DNA of 64,000 bases from Rhodococcus sp. HNM0563 (GTDB lineage Bacteria; Actinomycetota; Actinomycetes; Mycobacteriales; Mycobacteriaceae), in assembly GCF_012726195.1 (NCBI RefSeq), contig NZ_JAASAF010000001.1:496001-560000 (forward strand), given 5' to 3'. Made by a program: the position numbers and the translations under genes. Below, one piece after another: positions 17,070-26,016 of this stretch; positions within the stretch are counted from its first letter, which is position 1, and each line of letters starts with the position of its first letter. A model generated the notes under the pieces. It was not told the DNA's origin. It saw nothing but the letters and a program-made list of their open reading frames with translations, and did no database searches.

Positions 17070-17140
17070 CTCGACGCCGGTGTGATCGACACGCCACAGA
17101 TGGGAACGGCGGATGTAACACGGAATTAACGGATCATGCC

Positions 17141-17146
17141 TACGCT
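17141..17146 (+). promoter_or_regulatory. -10 box for leaderless glnA2
   Basis: TACGCT followed by 7 nt and ATG 17154. The spacing places transcription start on the A of the start codon. No ribosome-binding site is seen. Confidence 0.5.
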
Positions 17147-17153
17147 CGCCGAT

Positions 17154-18491
17154 ATGGATCGCCAGAAGGAGTTCGTGCTCCGCACCCTCGAAGAGCGCGA
17201 CATTCGGTTCGTGCGCCTGTGGTTCACCGACGTCGTCGGGACCCTCAAATCCGTGGCGATCGCCCCGGCCGAACTCGAGGGTGCCTTCGAAGAGGGCATC
17301 GGCTTCGACGGTTCGGCCATCGAGGGTTTCTCCCGCATTTCCGAGGCGGACATGGTCGCGCGCCCCGATGCCACGACCTTCCAGGTGCTGCCCTGGACCG
17401 ACGACCGGGGACACCAGTACTCGGCTCGCATGTTCTGCGACATCACCATGCCGGGTGGCACGCCGAGCTGGGCCGACCCGCGCCACGTGCTGCGTCGTCA
17501 GCTCAACAAGGCCGGAGATCTGGGTTTCAGCTGCTACGTGCATCCCGAGATCGAGTTCTTCCTCGTCGAGAACGGCGAACCGGGCGCCCCGCCCGTTCCG
17601 GCCGACGACGGCGGCTACTTCGACCAGTCGGTGCACCGTTCCGCGCCGCATTTCCGCCGCCATGCCATCGACGCCCTCGAGTCGATGGGAATCTCCGTCG
17701 AGTTCAGTCATCACGAGACCGCGCCCGGGCAACAGGAGATCGACCTGCGGTACGCCGACGCGCTGTCGATGGCCGACAACGTGATGACTTTCCGCTATGT
17801 GGTCAAGGAGATCGCCATGGCGGAAGGCGTGCGAGCAACGTTCATGCCCAAGCCTTTCCAACAGCACGCGGGATCGGCCATGCACACCCACATGTCGCTG
17901 TTCGAGGGCGAGACCAATGCGTTCCACGATCCCGACGACCCGTTGCAGCTCTCGGCGACGGGCAAGGCGTTCATCGCGGGTATTCTCGAGCATGCTCCCG
18001 AGATCAGCGCGGTGACCAATCAGTGGGTCAACTCCTACAAGCGCATCGTGCACGGCGGTGAAGCGCCCACCGCGGCATGCTGGGGGCCATCCAACCGGTC
18101 GGCGCTCGTCCGTGTTCCGATGTACACCCCGAACAAGGCGTCATCGCGCCGAGTCGAGATCCGCACTCCCGACTCGGCCTGCAATCCGTACCTTGCGTTC
18201 GCCGTGCTCGTCGCGGCAGGTCTGCGTGGTATCGAGAAGGGCTACACGCTCGCTCCCGAGGCCGAGGACGACGTGTGGGCCTTGACCGGTGCCGAACGCC
18301 GCGCCATGGGATACAAGGAACTGCCGACCGATCTCGACATCGCGTTGCGCGAGATGGAGAATTCGGAGCTGGTGGCCGAGACCCTCGGTGAGCACGTGTT
18401 CGACTACTTCCTGCGCAACAAGTGGCGGGAATGGGAGAACTACCGGAGTCAGGTGACCCCGTTCGAACTCGAGCAGTACCTGGGGTTGTAG
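17154..18491 (+). CDS. glnA2: Type I glutamine synthetase GlnA2
   Basis: 445-residue glutamine synthetase-like enzyme, closely similar along its length to M. tuberculosis GlnA2 (Rv2222c). Metal and substrate motifs: [11 protein letters not shown]-type [49 protein letters not shown] and the R-S-P-like [11 protein letters not shown]. It lacks the [10 protein letters not shown] adenylylation segment of GlnA1, so GlnE is unlikely to modify it there. ATG 17154 ([16 protein letters not shown]) is the conserved start; ATG 17136 is six codons upstream. glnE follows 5 bp after the stop. Confidence 0.94.
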   Translation: MDRQKEFVLRTLEERDIRFVRLWFTDVVGTLKSVAIAPAELEGAFEEGIGFDGSAIEGFSRISEADMVARPDATTFQVLPWTDDRGHQYSARMFCDITMPGGTPSWADPRHVLRRQLNKAGDLGFSCYVHPEIEFFLVENGEPGAPPVPADDGGYFDQSVHRSAPHFRRHAIDALESMGISVEFSHHETAPGQQEIDLRYADALSMADNVMTFRYVVKEIAMAEGVRATFMPKPFQQHAGSAMHTHMSLFEGETNAFHDPDDPLQLSATGKAFIAGILEHAPEISAVTNQWVNSYKRIVHGGEAPTAACWGPSNRSALVRVPMYTPNKASSRRVEIRTPDSACNPYLAFAVLVAAGLRGIEKGYTLAPEAEDDVWALTGAERRAMGYKELPTDLDIALREMENSELVAETLGEHVFDYFLRNKWREWENYRSQVTPFELEQYLGL

Positions 18492-18496
18492 GCGCC

Positions 18497-21400
18497 ATGG
18501 TGAAGCCGCCCCCTGCGCGCTCTGCCGTACCCGGTCCCGGTCGACTCGGTCTCGTCGAACCCACCGCTGCCGACGAGCTGGCGCAACTGGGATGGACGGA
18601 CGTCGAGAGCATCGAATTGATGTGGGCGTTGTCCCGGGCGCCCAACGCCGACCTCGCGTTGCGGACGATGAGCCGTCTCGCCGACGTGCTCGGACCTCAG
18701 GGATGGGCCGAACTCGACGCGACGTTGCGCACGGACAAGAGCCTGCGGGGTCGACTGCTCGCCCTTTTCGGGTCCTCGGCGGCCTTCGGCGACCACGTGG
18801 TCGCGCATCCTGATCGGTGGCGGATGCTTGCCGGTCCGCTCGAGCTGCCGGACCGGCACACCTTCACGGTCCGCATGCTCGACTGTGTCGAGTCGGTCCC
18901 CGAGACCGGGGGGCGCGCCAACCGGCTCGTCCACCGAGCGGGAATCACAGGCCCGGACGCGGTTGCTGCACTGCGGACGACGTATCGCGATCAGCTGATG
19001 CTCATCGCCGCAGCGGATCTCGCTGCGACGGTCGAGAACGAACCTGTCGTGCCGTATCTCGAGGTGGGGGAGAGGCTCGCCGACCTCGCCGACGCCGCAT
19101 TGACGGCCGCACTCGCGGTGGCGTTCGCCACTGTCGTCCCGGACGGACCGTGCCCCAATGACATCGCGGTCATCGCGATGGGCAAATGCGGTGCGCGCGA
19201 ACTCAATTACGTCAGCGACGTCGACGTGATCTTCGTCGCCGAGCCTGCCGACGCGCGAGCCAGCCGTATCGCAGGCGAGATGATGCGTATCGGAACGTCG
19301 GCGTTCTTCGAAGTCGATGCTGCGCTGCGGCCGGAGGGTAAACGCGGCGAATTGGTGCGCACCCTCGAATCCCATGTGGCCTACTACAACAGGTGGGCCA
19401 AGACATGGGAGTTCCAGGCGCTCCTCAAAGCACGGCCGATGACCGGCGACCTCGACCTGGGCCGCCGTTACGTCGAAGCCTTGAGCCCATTGGTATGGAC
19501 GGCATCGGAGCGCGACGACTTCGTGCCGGAGGTGCAGGCCATGCGCAGGCGGGTCGAGGCGCTCGTCCCCGCGGATCTGCGGGAGCGCGAACTCAAACTC
19601 GGGAAGGGCAGCCTGCGCGACGTCGAATTCGCCGTCCAACTGCTGCAGATGGTCCACGGACGCACCGACGAATCGTTGCGCGTGCCCAACACCGTGGAGG
19701 CATTGTCCGCCCTCGCCGACGGCGGATACGTCGGGCGTGATGACGCCGCGAATCTGCGCGCGTCCTACGAGTTCCTCCGATTGCTCGAGCACCGCCTTCA
19801 GCTGCAGCGACTCAAGCGCACTCACACGCTGCCCCCTCCCGATGACCGTGAGAACCTGCGCTGGCTCGCGCGGGCGGCGCACATGCGGCCGGACGGACGG
19901 AACGATTCGCTCGGCGTCCTCCAATCCGAGATCAAACGCAACTCCGCACGGATCCGCAGGCTCCATGCACGATTGTTCTATCGCCCGCTGCTCGAGTCGG
20001 TGACCCGGCTCGACAAGGACGCGGTGCGGTTGTCGCCGGATGCGGCTGTGCGGCAGCTCGCGGCCCTGGGCTACACGGCACCGGAGCACGCCCTCGAACA
20101 CCTCACCGCGCTGTCCGGCGGGGCTTCACGCAAGGCGAGGATCCAAGCCCTCCTGCTTCCTCAACTGCTCGAATCTCTCGGTGAGACAGTCGATCCGGAT
20201 GGCGGTCTGCTCGCCTACCGGCGCCTGTCCGACGCGTTGTACGACACAGTGTGGTTCCTGCGGGTGCTGAGAGACGAGCCGTCGGTCGCGGAACGTCTGA
20301 TGAAGGTGCTGGGTACGTCGGCGTATGTACCCGAGCTGCTCATCAAGTCACCGGACGTCATCCGCCTCTACGCCGACGCCTCCACGGGGCCACGCCTTCT
20401 CGAGGCCAAACCCGCCGAGGTGAAGAGAGCGATCGTGACGTCGTCGTCGCGATACGACGATCCGGCGCGGGCGATCGCGGCGGCACGTTCCTTGCGTCGG
20501 GCGGAGCTCGCGCGGATCGCGAGCGCCGATCTCCTCGGGATGCTCTCGGTTCCCGAGGTGTGCGAAGCGCTCTCGTCCGTCTGGTCGGCAGTCCTGGAGG
20601 CGGCACTGGCCGCGGTGATCCGAGGATCCGTGCGCACGAAGGGACCGGCGCCGGCACGCATCGCGGTGATCGGTATGGGCCGGCTCGGCGGTGCGGAACT
20701 CGGCTATGGATCCGATGCCGACGTGCTGTTCGTCTGTGAACCGCTGCCCGATGCCGACGAGACCGTCGCAGTGAAATGGGCGGTCTCCATCGCCGAGCAG
20801 GTTCGCAAACTTCTGGGGGCGCCGAGCACCGACCCGCCACTCGAAGTCGATCTGGACCTGCGTCCGGAGGGGCGTAGCGGCGCGCTGGTGCGCACGCTCA
20901 AGTCGTACGAGGCCTATTACGCGCAGTGGGCAGAAGCGTGGGAGGTTCAAGCGTTGCTGCGTGCCCACACGGTCGCGGGCGATCCCGATCTCGGGCTGCG
21001 ATTCCTCCACATGATCGACCGCGTCCGCTACCCCGAAGGCGGGGTCACTCAGGAGGCGGTGCGGGAGATCCGCCGGATCAAGGCTCGGATGGATTCCGAG
21101 CGGCTTCCGCGCGGCGCCGACCCTGCGACCCATACGAAACTGGGTCGCGGCGGACTGTCCGACGTCGAATGGACCGTGCAGTTGTTGCAGCTCCAGCATG
21201 CGCACGAGATCGGTTCGTTGCGCAACACGTCGACACTCGAGACGCTCGATGCGATCGGTGCGGCCGAACTCATCAGCGCAGCTGACGTCGATCTGCTCCG
21301 GGACGCGTGGATCACCGCGACCCGCGCCCGCAATGCTCTCGTCCTGGTGCGGGGAAAGCCGAGCGATCAGCTTCCTGGCCCGGGGCGCCAGCTTGCGGCC

Positions 21401-21526
21401 GTGGCGAGCGCTGCGGGCGAACACAGCGATGACGCGTCAGAGTTCCTCGACAACTACCTACGGGTCACGCGTCGTGCGCGTGGCGTCGTCGAGCGGGTGT
21501 TCGGCGGGGAAACGAACGGGCACTGA
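18497..21526 (+). CDS. glnE: Bifunctional glutamine-synthetase adenylyltransferase/adenylyl-removing enzyme
   Basis: 1009-residue regulator that adds and removes AMP on the conserved tyrosine of glutamine synthetase (GlnA1 Tyr406 in this window). Two nucleotidyltransferase halves are visible: [19 protein letters not shown] (~230, de-adenylylation half) with [15 protein letters not shown], and [19 protein letters not shown] (~735, adenylylation half) with [15 protein letters not shown]. Each is followed by a helical GlnD-PII-uridylylase-like domain ([12 protein letters not shown] and [12 protein letters not shown]). Both Asp-x-Asp pairs are intact. Located 5 bp after glnA2, presumably one operon; convergent with the GntR gene. 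Confidence 0.97.
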   Translation: MVKPPPARSAVPGPGRLGLVEPTAADELAQLGWTDVESIELMWALSRAPNADLALRTMSRLADVLGPQGWAELDATLRTDKSLRGRLLALFGSSAAFGDHVVAHPDRWRMLAGPLELPDRHTFTVRMLDCVESVPETGGRANRLVHRAGITGPDAVAALRTTYRDQLMLIAAADLAATVENEPVVPYLEVGERLADLADAALTAALAVAFATVVPDGPCPNDIAVIAMGKCGARELNYVSDVDVIFVAEPADARASRIAGEMMRIGTSAFFEVDAALRPEGKRGELVRTLESHVAYYNRWAKTWEFQALLKARPMTGDLDLGRRYVEALSPLVWTASERDDFVPEVQAMRRRVEALVPADLRERELKLGKGSLRDVEFAVQLLQMVHGRTDESLRVPNTVEALSALADGGYVGRDDAANLRASYEFLRLLEHRLQLQRLKRTHTLPPPDDRENLRWLARAAHMRPDGRNDSLGVLQSEIKRNSARIRRLHARLFYRPLLESVTRLDKDAVRLSPDAAVRQLAALGYTAPEHALEHLTALSGGASRKARIQALLLPQLLESLGETVDPDGGLLAYRRLSDALYDTVWFLRVLRDEPSVAERLMKVLGTSAYVPELLIKSPDVIRLYADASTGPRLLEAKPAEVKRAIVTSSSRYDDPARAIAAARSLRRAELARIASADLLGMLSVPEVCEALSSVWSAVLEAALAAVIRGSVRTKGPAPARIAVIGMGRLGGAELGYGSDADVLFVCEPLPDADETVAVKWAVSIAEQVRKLLGAPSTDPPLEVDLDLRPEGRSGALVRTLKSYEAYYAQWAEAWEVQALLRAHTVAGDPDLGLRFLHMIDRVRYPEGGVTQEAVREIRRIKARMDSERLPRGADPATHTKLGRGGLSDVEWTVQLLQLQHAHEIGSLRNTSTLETLDAIGAAELISAADVDLLRDAWITATRARNALVLVRGKPSDQLPGPGRQLAAVASAAGEHSDDASEFLDNYLRVTRRARGVVERVFGGETNGH

Positions 21527-21544
21527 CTCTTTCGTTCTTCGTCT

Positions 21545-22234
21545 TCACCCGCTGGCGAACATCTTGATGCGAAGTTCTCGGCTGCGTTCGAGGTGTGCGC
21601 GCATGTGCTCGCGGGCGGCCGCCTCGTCGCGCGCTCGCAGCGCGGTCAGGATGAGGTCGTGCTCGTGGTTGAGGACGTCGGGTTCGCCGTAGGTCGAGGG
21701 TGGGCCCGAATCGTAGATCCGCAGTTGAGTGGTCAGCCGGATGAGAAGCGCAGTGATGGTGGCATTGTGCGCGGCCTGCCACAGAGCTTCGTGGAATCGG
21801 AAGTTACCGGCTCGGACGTCGGTGTCGTCGGAGGCCGAGCAACAGAATGCGTGGAGCTGTTCGAGCCGCGCGAGGTCGAGCTCGGTGTGCCGGGTTGCTG
21901 CTGCTCCCGCAGCTTCGGATTCGAGGGCTACGCGGGCGGCGTAGATCTCTATGACGTCCTCGGGGGTACCCGACCGAACCCGGAACCCGCGGGTGGCGCG
22001 CTCGAGCAACCCGTCGTGGGCGAGCCAGTTCAGGGCTTCCCGAATCGGGGTGCGCGAGGCGCCGTAGGTCTCACTGAGCTGGGTTTCGTGCAGTGCGGCG
22101 CCGCTCGGGAATTTGCCTGCGAGGATGTCGGCGCGCAGCCGTAGGTACTGCTTCGACGTCTGATCGTCGCGTCCGGTGGGAAGCTCGCCGAGCAATGAGC
22201 CGATCAGGTCGGTTGTGGTGTCCCGGTCGGGCAT
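21545..22234 (-). CDS. GntR-family (FadR/FCD type) transcriptional regulator
   Basis: 229 residues: N-terminal winged helix (GKFPSGAALHETQLSETYGASRTPIREALNWLAHDGLLE, residues ~35-75) and a C-terminal all-helical FCD domain with metal/ligand-binding residues in ELDLARLEQLHAF, FHEALWQAAHN and LNEHDLI-like NHEHDLILTALRARD. It is divergent from the rhodanese-thiM-monooxygenase genes with a 97-bp shared promoter region that contains a palindrome (22289-22313), and most likely controls that cluster. Effector unknown; FCD regulators bind small organic acids. Confidence 0.92.
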   Translation of the reverse strand: MPDRDTTTDLIGSLLGELPTGRDDQTSKQYLRLRADILAGKFPSGAALHETQLSETYGASRTPIREALNWLAHDGLLERATRGFRVRSGTPEDVIEIYAARVALESEAAGAAATRHTELDLARLEQLHAFCCSASDDTDVRAGNFRFHEALWQAAHNATITALLIRLTTQLRIYDSGPPSTYGEPDVLNHEHDLILTALRARDEAAAREHMRAHLERSRELRIKMFASG

Positions 22235-22288
22235 CGCACTCCTGTCCTCGGGTTCGGTGTCTTCGGAGATTATGCCATCGTCAACGAG

Positions 22289-22313
22289 CGAATACTTGCG
22301 TATACGTTATTCG
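22289..22313. promoter_or_regulatory. Candidate GntR operator
   Basis: CGAATA and TATTCG flank a central perfect palindrome CGTATACG (22299-22306). It lies between the divergent GntR gene and the rhodanese gene, the usual position for an autoregulated operator. Confidence 0.6.
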
Positions 22314-22331
22314 TCGTTTAGCGTCGCTGAC

Positions 22332-23279
22332 ATGATCGAGGAGAAGCCGGGGGTGATACGGGGCCGCGATTCCCGGGGCGACAATGATTCCTGGGGCGAC
22401 AATGATTCCTGGGGCGACAATGCAGTGGTCGCCGCCGAGGACCTTGCGCGCGACCTCGCGGCTGTCGTGGTGCTCGATGCCACCGTGTCGTTTCCGAAAC
22501 CGCGGTTCGACGGCGACTACCGCCCAGAATCCGGGTACGCCACCTGGGCGGATGCGCACATCCCGAACTCCGTGCACATCGATCTACTCGGCGAGTTCAG
22601 TGCGTCGGGGGCTCCGCTGCACTTCACGCGACCGGAACCCGAGCATCTGGCTGCCGCACTCGCCCGCATCGGTGTCGGCAAGGGCACCGACATCGTGGTG
22701 TACGACGCCGGTGAGATGACCTGGGCGTCACGGGTGTGGTGGATGCTGCGCAACATCGGTGTTCCCGCGCGAGTCCTCGACGGCGGGCTCGCACGCTGGA
22801 CCGATCTCGGACTTCCGCTCTCCTCGGATCTGTCGGCGCCGCCTGCGGCGGTGAACCCGGTGAACATCACCGACCACGGCCTGTGGCGGGACCGAGACGA
22901 CGTTCTCGAAGTCAGTGCGGGCCGGGCGGCGGGAACGTTGCTCTGCGCACTCGATCCCGAGCACTTCGCGGGCACCGCAACGACCCGTTATGCGCGACGC
23001 GGACGGATTCCCGGCAGTCGGAACCTTCCTGCCAAGAGCCTCCTCGGCGGGGGAGTGCTGCGCCCTCGCGCGGAACTGGCAGTCCTGTCGGAGACTGTGT
23101 CGGCCGAGTCGGATAGCCCCCTGATCGTCTACTGCGGCGGTGGTGTGTCTGCGTGCCTGGTGGCGCTCGCTCTGGTGCAGGCAGGTCGCGACGACGTCGC
23201 GGTGTACGACGGCTCTCTCGCCGAGTGGACTGCCGATCCGGCGCTGCCGATGATCTCGGATGAGGAAGGAAACACCTGA
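22332..23279 (+). CDS. Sulfurtransferase (two-domain rhodanese)
   Basis: 315-residue tandem rhodanese, probably a thiosulfate or 3-mercaptopyruvate sulfurtransferase. The N-terminal inactive repeat contains GYATWADAHIPNSVHIDL and the C-terminal active repeat RYARRGRIPGSRNLPAKS plus the catalytic-cysteine loop VYCGGGVSACLVAL. The first ~30 residues hold the repeat GDNDSWGDNDSWGDN, encoded by an exact 18-bp tandem repeat, and precede the conserved domain. ATG 22332 is the first plausible start; no strong ribosome site is seen. It is the first gene of a + strand run with thiM and a flavin monooxygenase. Confidence 0.9.
   Translation: MIEEKPGVIRGRDSRGDNDSWGDNDSWGDNAVVAAEDLARDLAAVVVLDATVSFPKPRFDGDYRPESGYATWADAHIPNSVHIDLLGEFSASGAPLHFTRPEPEHLAAALARIGVGKGTDIVVYDAGEMTWASRVWWMLRNIGVPARVLDGGLARWTDLGLPLSSDLSAPPAAVNPVNITDHGLWRDRDDVLEVSAGRAAGTLLCALDPEHFAGTATTRYARRGRIPGSRNLPAKSLLGGGVLRPRAELAVLSETVSAESDSPLIVYCGGGVSACLVALALVQAGRDDVAVYDGSLAEWTADPALPMISDEEGNT
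22375..22422 (+). repeat. 18-bp minisatellite in the rhodanese N-terminus
   Basis: The unit GGGGCGACAATGATTCCT occurs twice exactly (22375-22392, 22393-22410) and a third time in part (22411-22422). It is in frame and encodes GDNDSW units. Confidence 0.95.
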
Positions 23280-23367
23280 TGCGATATCTCGACTCGCGAT
23301 GTCCCGCCCAGCGTGCGTGCCCACTCGAACATCCGGCCCTCCCCGACACCTCTGTGACAGGAACCTC

Positions 23368-24222
23368 ATGAGCTCCACGACGAACGCGCCGACACTCGAC
23401 GACCTCGCTGATGCCCTCGATGCGTTACGTGCACGAACCCCGCTGGTGCAGTCGTTGACCAACATCGTGTCCGCGAACTTCCTGACCAATGTTCTGCTCG
23501 CGGCGGGTGCCAGCAACGTGCACATCGACAACGTCCACGAGGCAGGTGGCTTCGCGCGGATCGCGGGCGGAGTACTGGTCAACCTCGGCACACCCGATGA
23601 CGGAACCGCCGTTGCGTTCACCGCCGCTGCCGAGGCGGCGCACGACGCGGGGACCCCGTGGGTGCTCGACCCGGTCGGTGTCGGAGGGTTGCCATGGCGT
23701 ACCGGACTCGCCGCGGATCTGCTCACCTACCGACCCACCGCGATCCGTGGCAACGCCTCCGAGATCATCGCGCTCGCAGGCCTCGGCGGCGACACTCGTG
23801 GTGTCGACAGCGCAGACGAAACTGCGACAGCGATCCCGGCCGCGCTCGCCCTGCTCGACTACTCCGACGCGGTGTCCGCGTCGGGACCTGTCGACTACCT
23901 GGTGGGTCGCGGCAGTGACGGTGCTGCCACCGGACTGCGTGTCGCAGGCGGAAGTGCCATGCTGCCGCGCGTGACGTCCACCGGATGCTCGCTCGGTGGA
24001 CTCGTCGCCGCCTACCTCGCGATCGCTCCTACTTCGCTGATCGGTCTGGCCGCGGCGCACGCGCACGTTGCCGTCGCAGCCGAGATCGCCGAGCAGAATT
24101 CGAGTGGTCCTGGTTCGTTCGCGGTGGCCTACCTCGACGCGCTCTACACCGTCGACGCCGACACATTGCGCCGATGCGCCCGTATCGAGCCATTCGAACT
24201 GCCGAAGAAGGACGAGAACTGA
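23368..24222 (+). CDS. thiM: Hydroxyethylthiazole kinase
   Basis: 284 residues. Phosphorylates 4-methyl-5-(2-hydroxyethyl)thiazole for salvage into thiamine. Family motifs: PLVQSLTNIVSANFLTNVLLAAGASNVH, VLDPVGVGGLPWRT, RGNASEIIALAG, and the active-site loop PRVTSTGCSLGG with the reactive cysteine. ATG 23368 follows ACAGGA; an open frame upstream overlaps the rhodanese end and is not needed. The stop TGA shares its last base with the ATG of the next gene (TGATG), so the kinase and monooxygenase are coupled. No other thiamine gene is nearby. Confidence 0.94.
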   Translation: MSSTTNAPTLDDLADALDALRARTPLVQSLTNIVSANFLTNVLLAAGASNVHIDNVHEAGGFARIAGGVLVNLGTPDDGTAVAFTAAAEAAHDAGTPWVLDPVGVGGLPWRTGLAADLLTYRPTAIRGNASEIIALAGLGGDTRGVDSADETATAIPAALALLDYSDAVSASGPVDYLVGRGSDGAATGLRVAGGSAMLPRVTSTGCSLGGLVAAYLAIAPTSLIGLAAAHAHVAVAAEIAEQNSSGPGSFAVAYLDALYTVDADTLRRCARIEPFELPKKDEN

Positions 24223-25331
24223 TGGGCATCAAGACATTCTGGTACCTCACCCAGGCCGACGGCGATTATCCGTGGAGTCCCGGCGGATTGTTTCCCGTCG
24301 ACGGGCAGCGCCAGATCGAGCTCGCCAGGACCATCGACGACGGCGGCTTCGACGGGGCGCTCGTCGCGACGTGGCCGAACGACCCGTTCATCTCGGCAAC
24401 CTGGGCGGCCGCGCACACCAGCCGAATGAAATTTCTCGTCGCCGTGTACGCCAACATGACACCCGCTCGGTTGCTCGCCGAGAAGGCGCTCACCTTCGAC
24501 GCATTCAGCGGTGGCCGTTTGATGATCAACTCCGTGAACGGTCGCGAGAACATTCTGACGAAGTACGACATGCTCGTGGAGCACGATCGGCGCTACGAAC
24601 TCGGCGAGCAGTACTGGGCCGACTTCCGCCGTTTCTACGCGGAAGGGACAGAATCCAACTTTCCCAACACGCCGTTGCGCATCGACCCGCCCGCCGGTGG
24701 GCATACGGTACCGCTGTGGGGGACCGGTGATTCGCAGGCCGGGCTCGAGAACGCCGGTAAGGTTCTCGACGCCTACCTGATCATGTTGCGTGAGACGGCG
24801 TTCGTCGATGCGAAGTTCACAGCGGCTCGCGACTCCGCGGCTGCGGAAGGACGTGAATACACAGACTTCGGGGCGCTGTCAGGCGTCATCGTGCGGCCGA
24901 CGCGGGCCGAAGCGCTCGACAGGTTCCGATCGTTGTTCGTGGATGCCGGGATCGACCGGATCAGTGACGTGCTGAACAACGCGGTTCGTCGACGTACACA
25001 CGGACAACAGGATCTGAGGACGTTCACCGCCCGCGACGCGCAGCGTCAGGGCTGGGTGGACACTCTCAACGCAGGTAAGCTGCCCGAACCCGAGGACCTG
25101 TATCTCGGCGACGGCCTGTACGCAGGTATCACCGCGTGGTCCCCACTCGACATCTTTGCGACAGGGTCATCGGCGGTCTACTACGTGGGCACGCCGGACG
25201 AGATCACCGGACACGTCGGTGCTCTACGTGACAAGACCGGACTGACCAGTCTCATCCTTGCGGGCTGGCCGCTCATCGACGAGGCGAAGCAGGTTGCCGA
25301 GCAGTTGATTCCGAGGTTTCGCGAACTCTGA
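24222..25331 (+). CDS. LLM-class flavin-dependent monooxygenase (SsuD-like)
   Basis: 369-residue TIM-barrel enzyme of the luciferase-like/alkanesulfonate monooxygenase group that uses FMNH2 and oxygen. Conserved segments: IKTFWYLTQADGDYPW at the N-terminus, FDGALVATWPNDPFISATW, KFLVAVYANMTPARLLAEKALTFDAFSGGRLMINSVNG (barrel core, split over residues ~66-103), and PLWGTGDSQAGLENAG. SsuD-type enzymes release sulfite from sulfonates. Linked by TGATG to thiM and in one run with a sulfurtransferase, which points to an organosulfur substrate; the exact compound is unknown. A flavin reductase partner is not encoded here. Confidence 0.88.
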   Translation: MGIKTFWYLTQADGDYPWSPGGLFPVDGQRQIELARTIDDGGFDGALVATWPNDPFISATWAAAHTSRMKFLVAVYANMTPARLLAEKALTFDAFSGGRLMINSVNGRENILTKYDMLVEHDRRYELGEQYWADFRRFYAEGTESNFPNTPLRIDPPAGGHTVPLWGTGDSQAGLENAGKVLDAYLIMLRETAFVDAKFTAARDSAAAEGREYTDFGALSGVIVRPTRAEALDRFRSLFVDAGIDRISDVLNNAVRRRTHGQQDLRTFTARDAQRQGWVDTLNAGKLPEPEDLYLGDGLYAGITAWSPLDIFATGSSAVYYVGTPDEITGHVGALRDKTGLTSLILAGWPLIDEAKQVAEQLIPRFREL

Positions 25332-25419
25332 GAGCCCTGCGGGCGAAGCCTTGTCGGTTGTTCGTCAGCGGCCCCCGGACGCGCTCGGATTCCAGCGCAT
25401 ACTTCGGGTCGTTCTCGTC

Positions 25420-25749
25420 TCAGTTGCACACGATGATCAGTCCGACACCGCGCCAGACGTCGACCGTCACGTCCTTCCACTCTTGTTTATCGGAATCCCA
25501 TTCGCTCTCGGTCTCGGTGTCATAGCCCAGGTCGCGTTGCTCGGTCACTGTGCATTCCTGGAGTGTGCTGCCGGACCGGCTGACGATGTGCCACGGCACG
25601 CCTGCCTCGTCCAACGCGGCAGCCGCTTGGTCCTGGGACATTCCGACAGTGTTCGGGGCTGACTGTGCCGTTGCAATTCCCGCCGCGAGGGGACTCAGAA
25701 GCAGGGCGCCGGCGGCTGCACACGCCGCGGCCGAGATGGTCGTACGCAT
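25420..25749 (-). CDS. Secreted single PASTA-like domain protein
   Basis: 109 residues with a Sec signal peptide (AACAAAGALLLSPLAAGIATAQ, cleavage after ATA-Q or so near residue 29). The mature part NTVGMSQDQAAAALDEAGVPWHIV follows the PASTA pattern (V-G-M-x4-A-x2-L-x2-A-G), and two cysteines could form a disulfide. PASTA units normally occur as repeats on Ser/Thr kinases or PBPs and bind muropeptides; a free single unit is common in mycolic actinobacteria but of unproven role. Confidence 0.8.
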   Translation of the reverse strand: MRTTISAAACAAAGALLLSPLAAGIATAQSAPNTVGMSQDQAAAALDEAGVPWHIVSRSGSTLQECTVTEQRDLGYDTETESEWDSDKQEWKDVTVDVWRGVGLIIVCN

Positions 25750-26016
25750 GACGGCCTCCTTTCGGAGACAGGTCGGTATGGAGTGCTCTGCCCGGGCATG
25801 CCCGGTGATCGGCGGACGGCGGGCGGCTCAGCGCCCGTCGACCGGATGCGCGGCATTCCTCCCGGCACGTTCGTGCCCCGACTCATCGTCCGCGGCAGGC
25901 GGGTGATCAGCGCATCGTCGACAGTTGTGTCGCAACGTCGGCCAACTGTGTCGTACATCACCAACTGTACGCGCGTGTGCAAGTCCGGGCCCGGGTGCGA
26001 CTCTCGCGCAGCGTTC

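Noticed and set aside
17115-17130. GTAAC-n6-TTAAC before glnA2 as a GlnR site
   Set aside because: The second half differs from GAAAC in two positions and no further half-sites follow; unlike the full operator at glnA1.
15477-18053. Very long open frame (858 codons) antisense to the Hip1-like protease and glnA2
   Set aside because: Its translation is rich in Arg, His, Gly and Val without any domain, and lies opposite two genes with clear families. Long antisense frames are normal in high-GC DNA.
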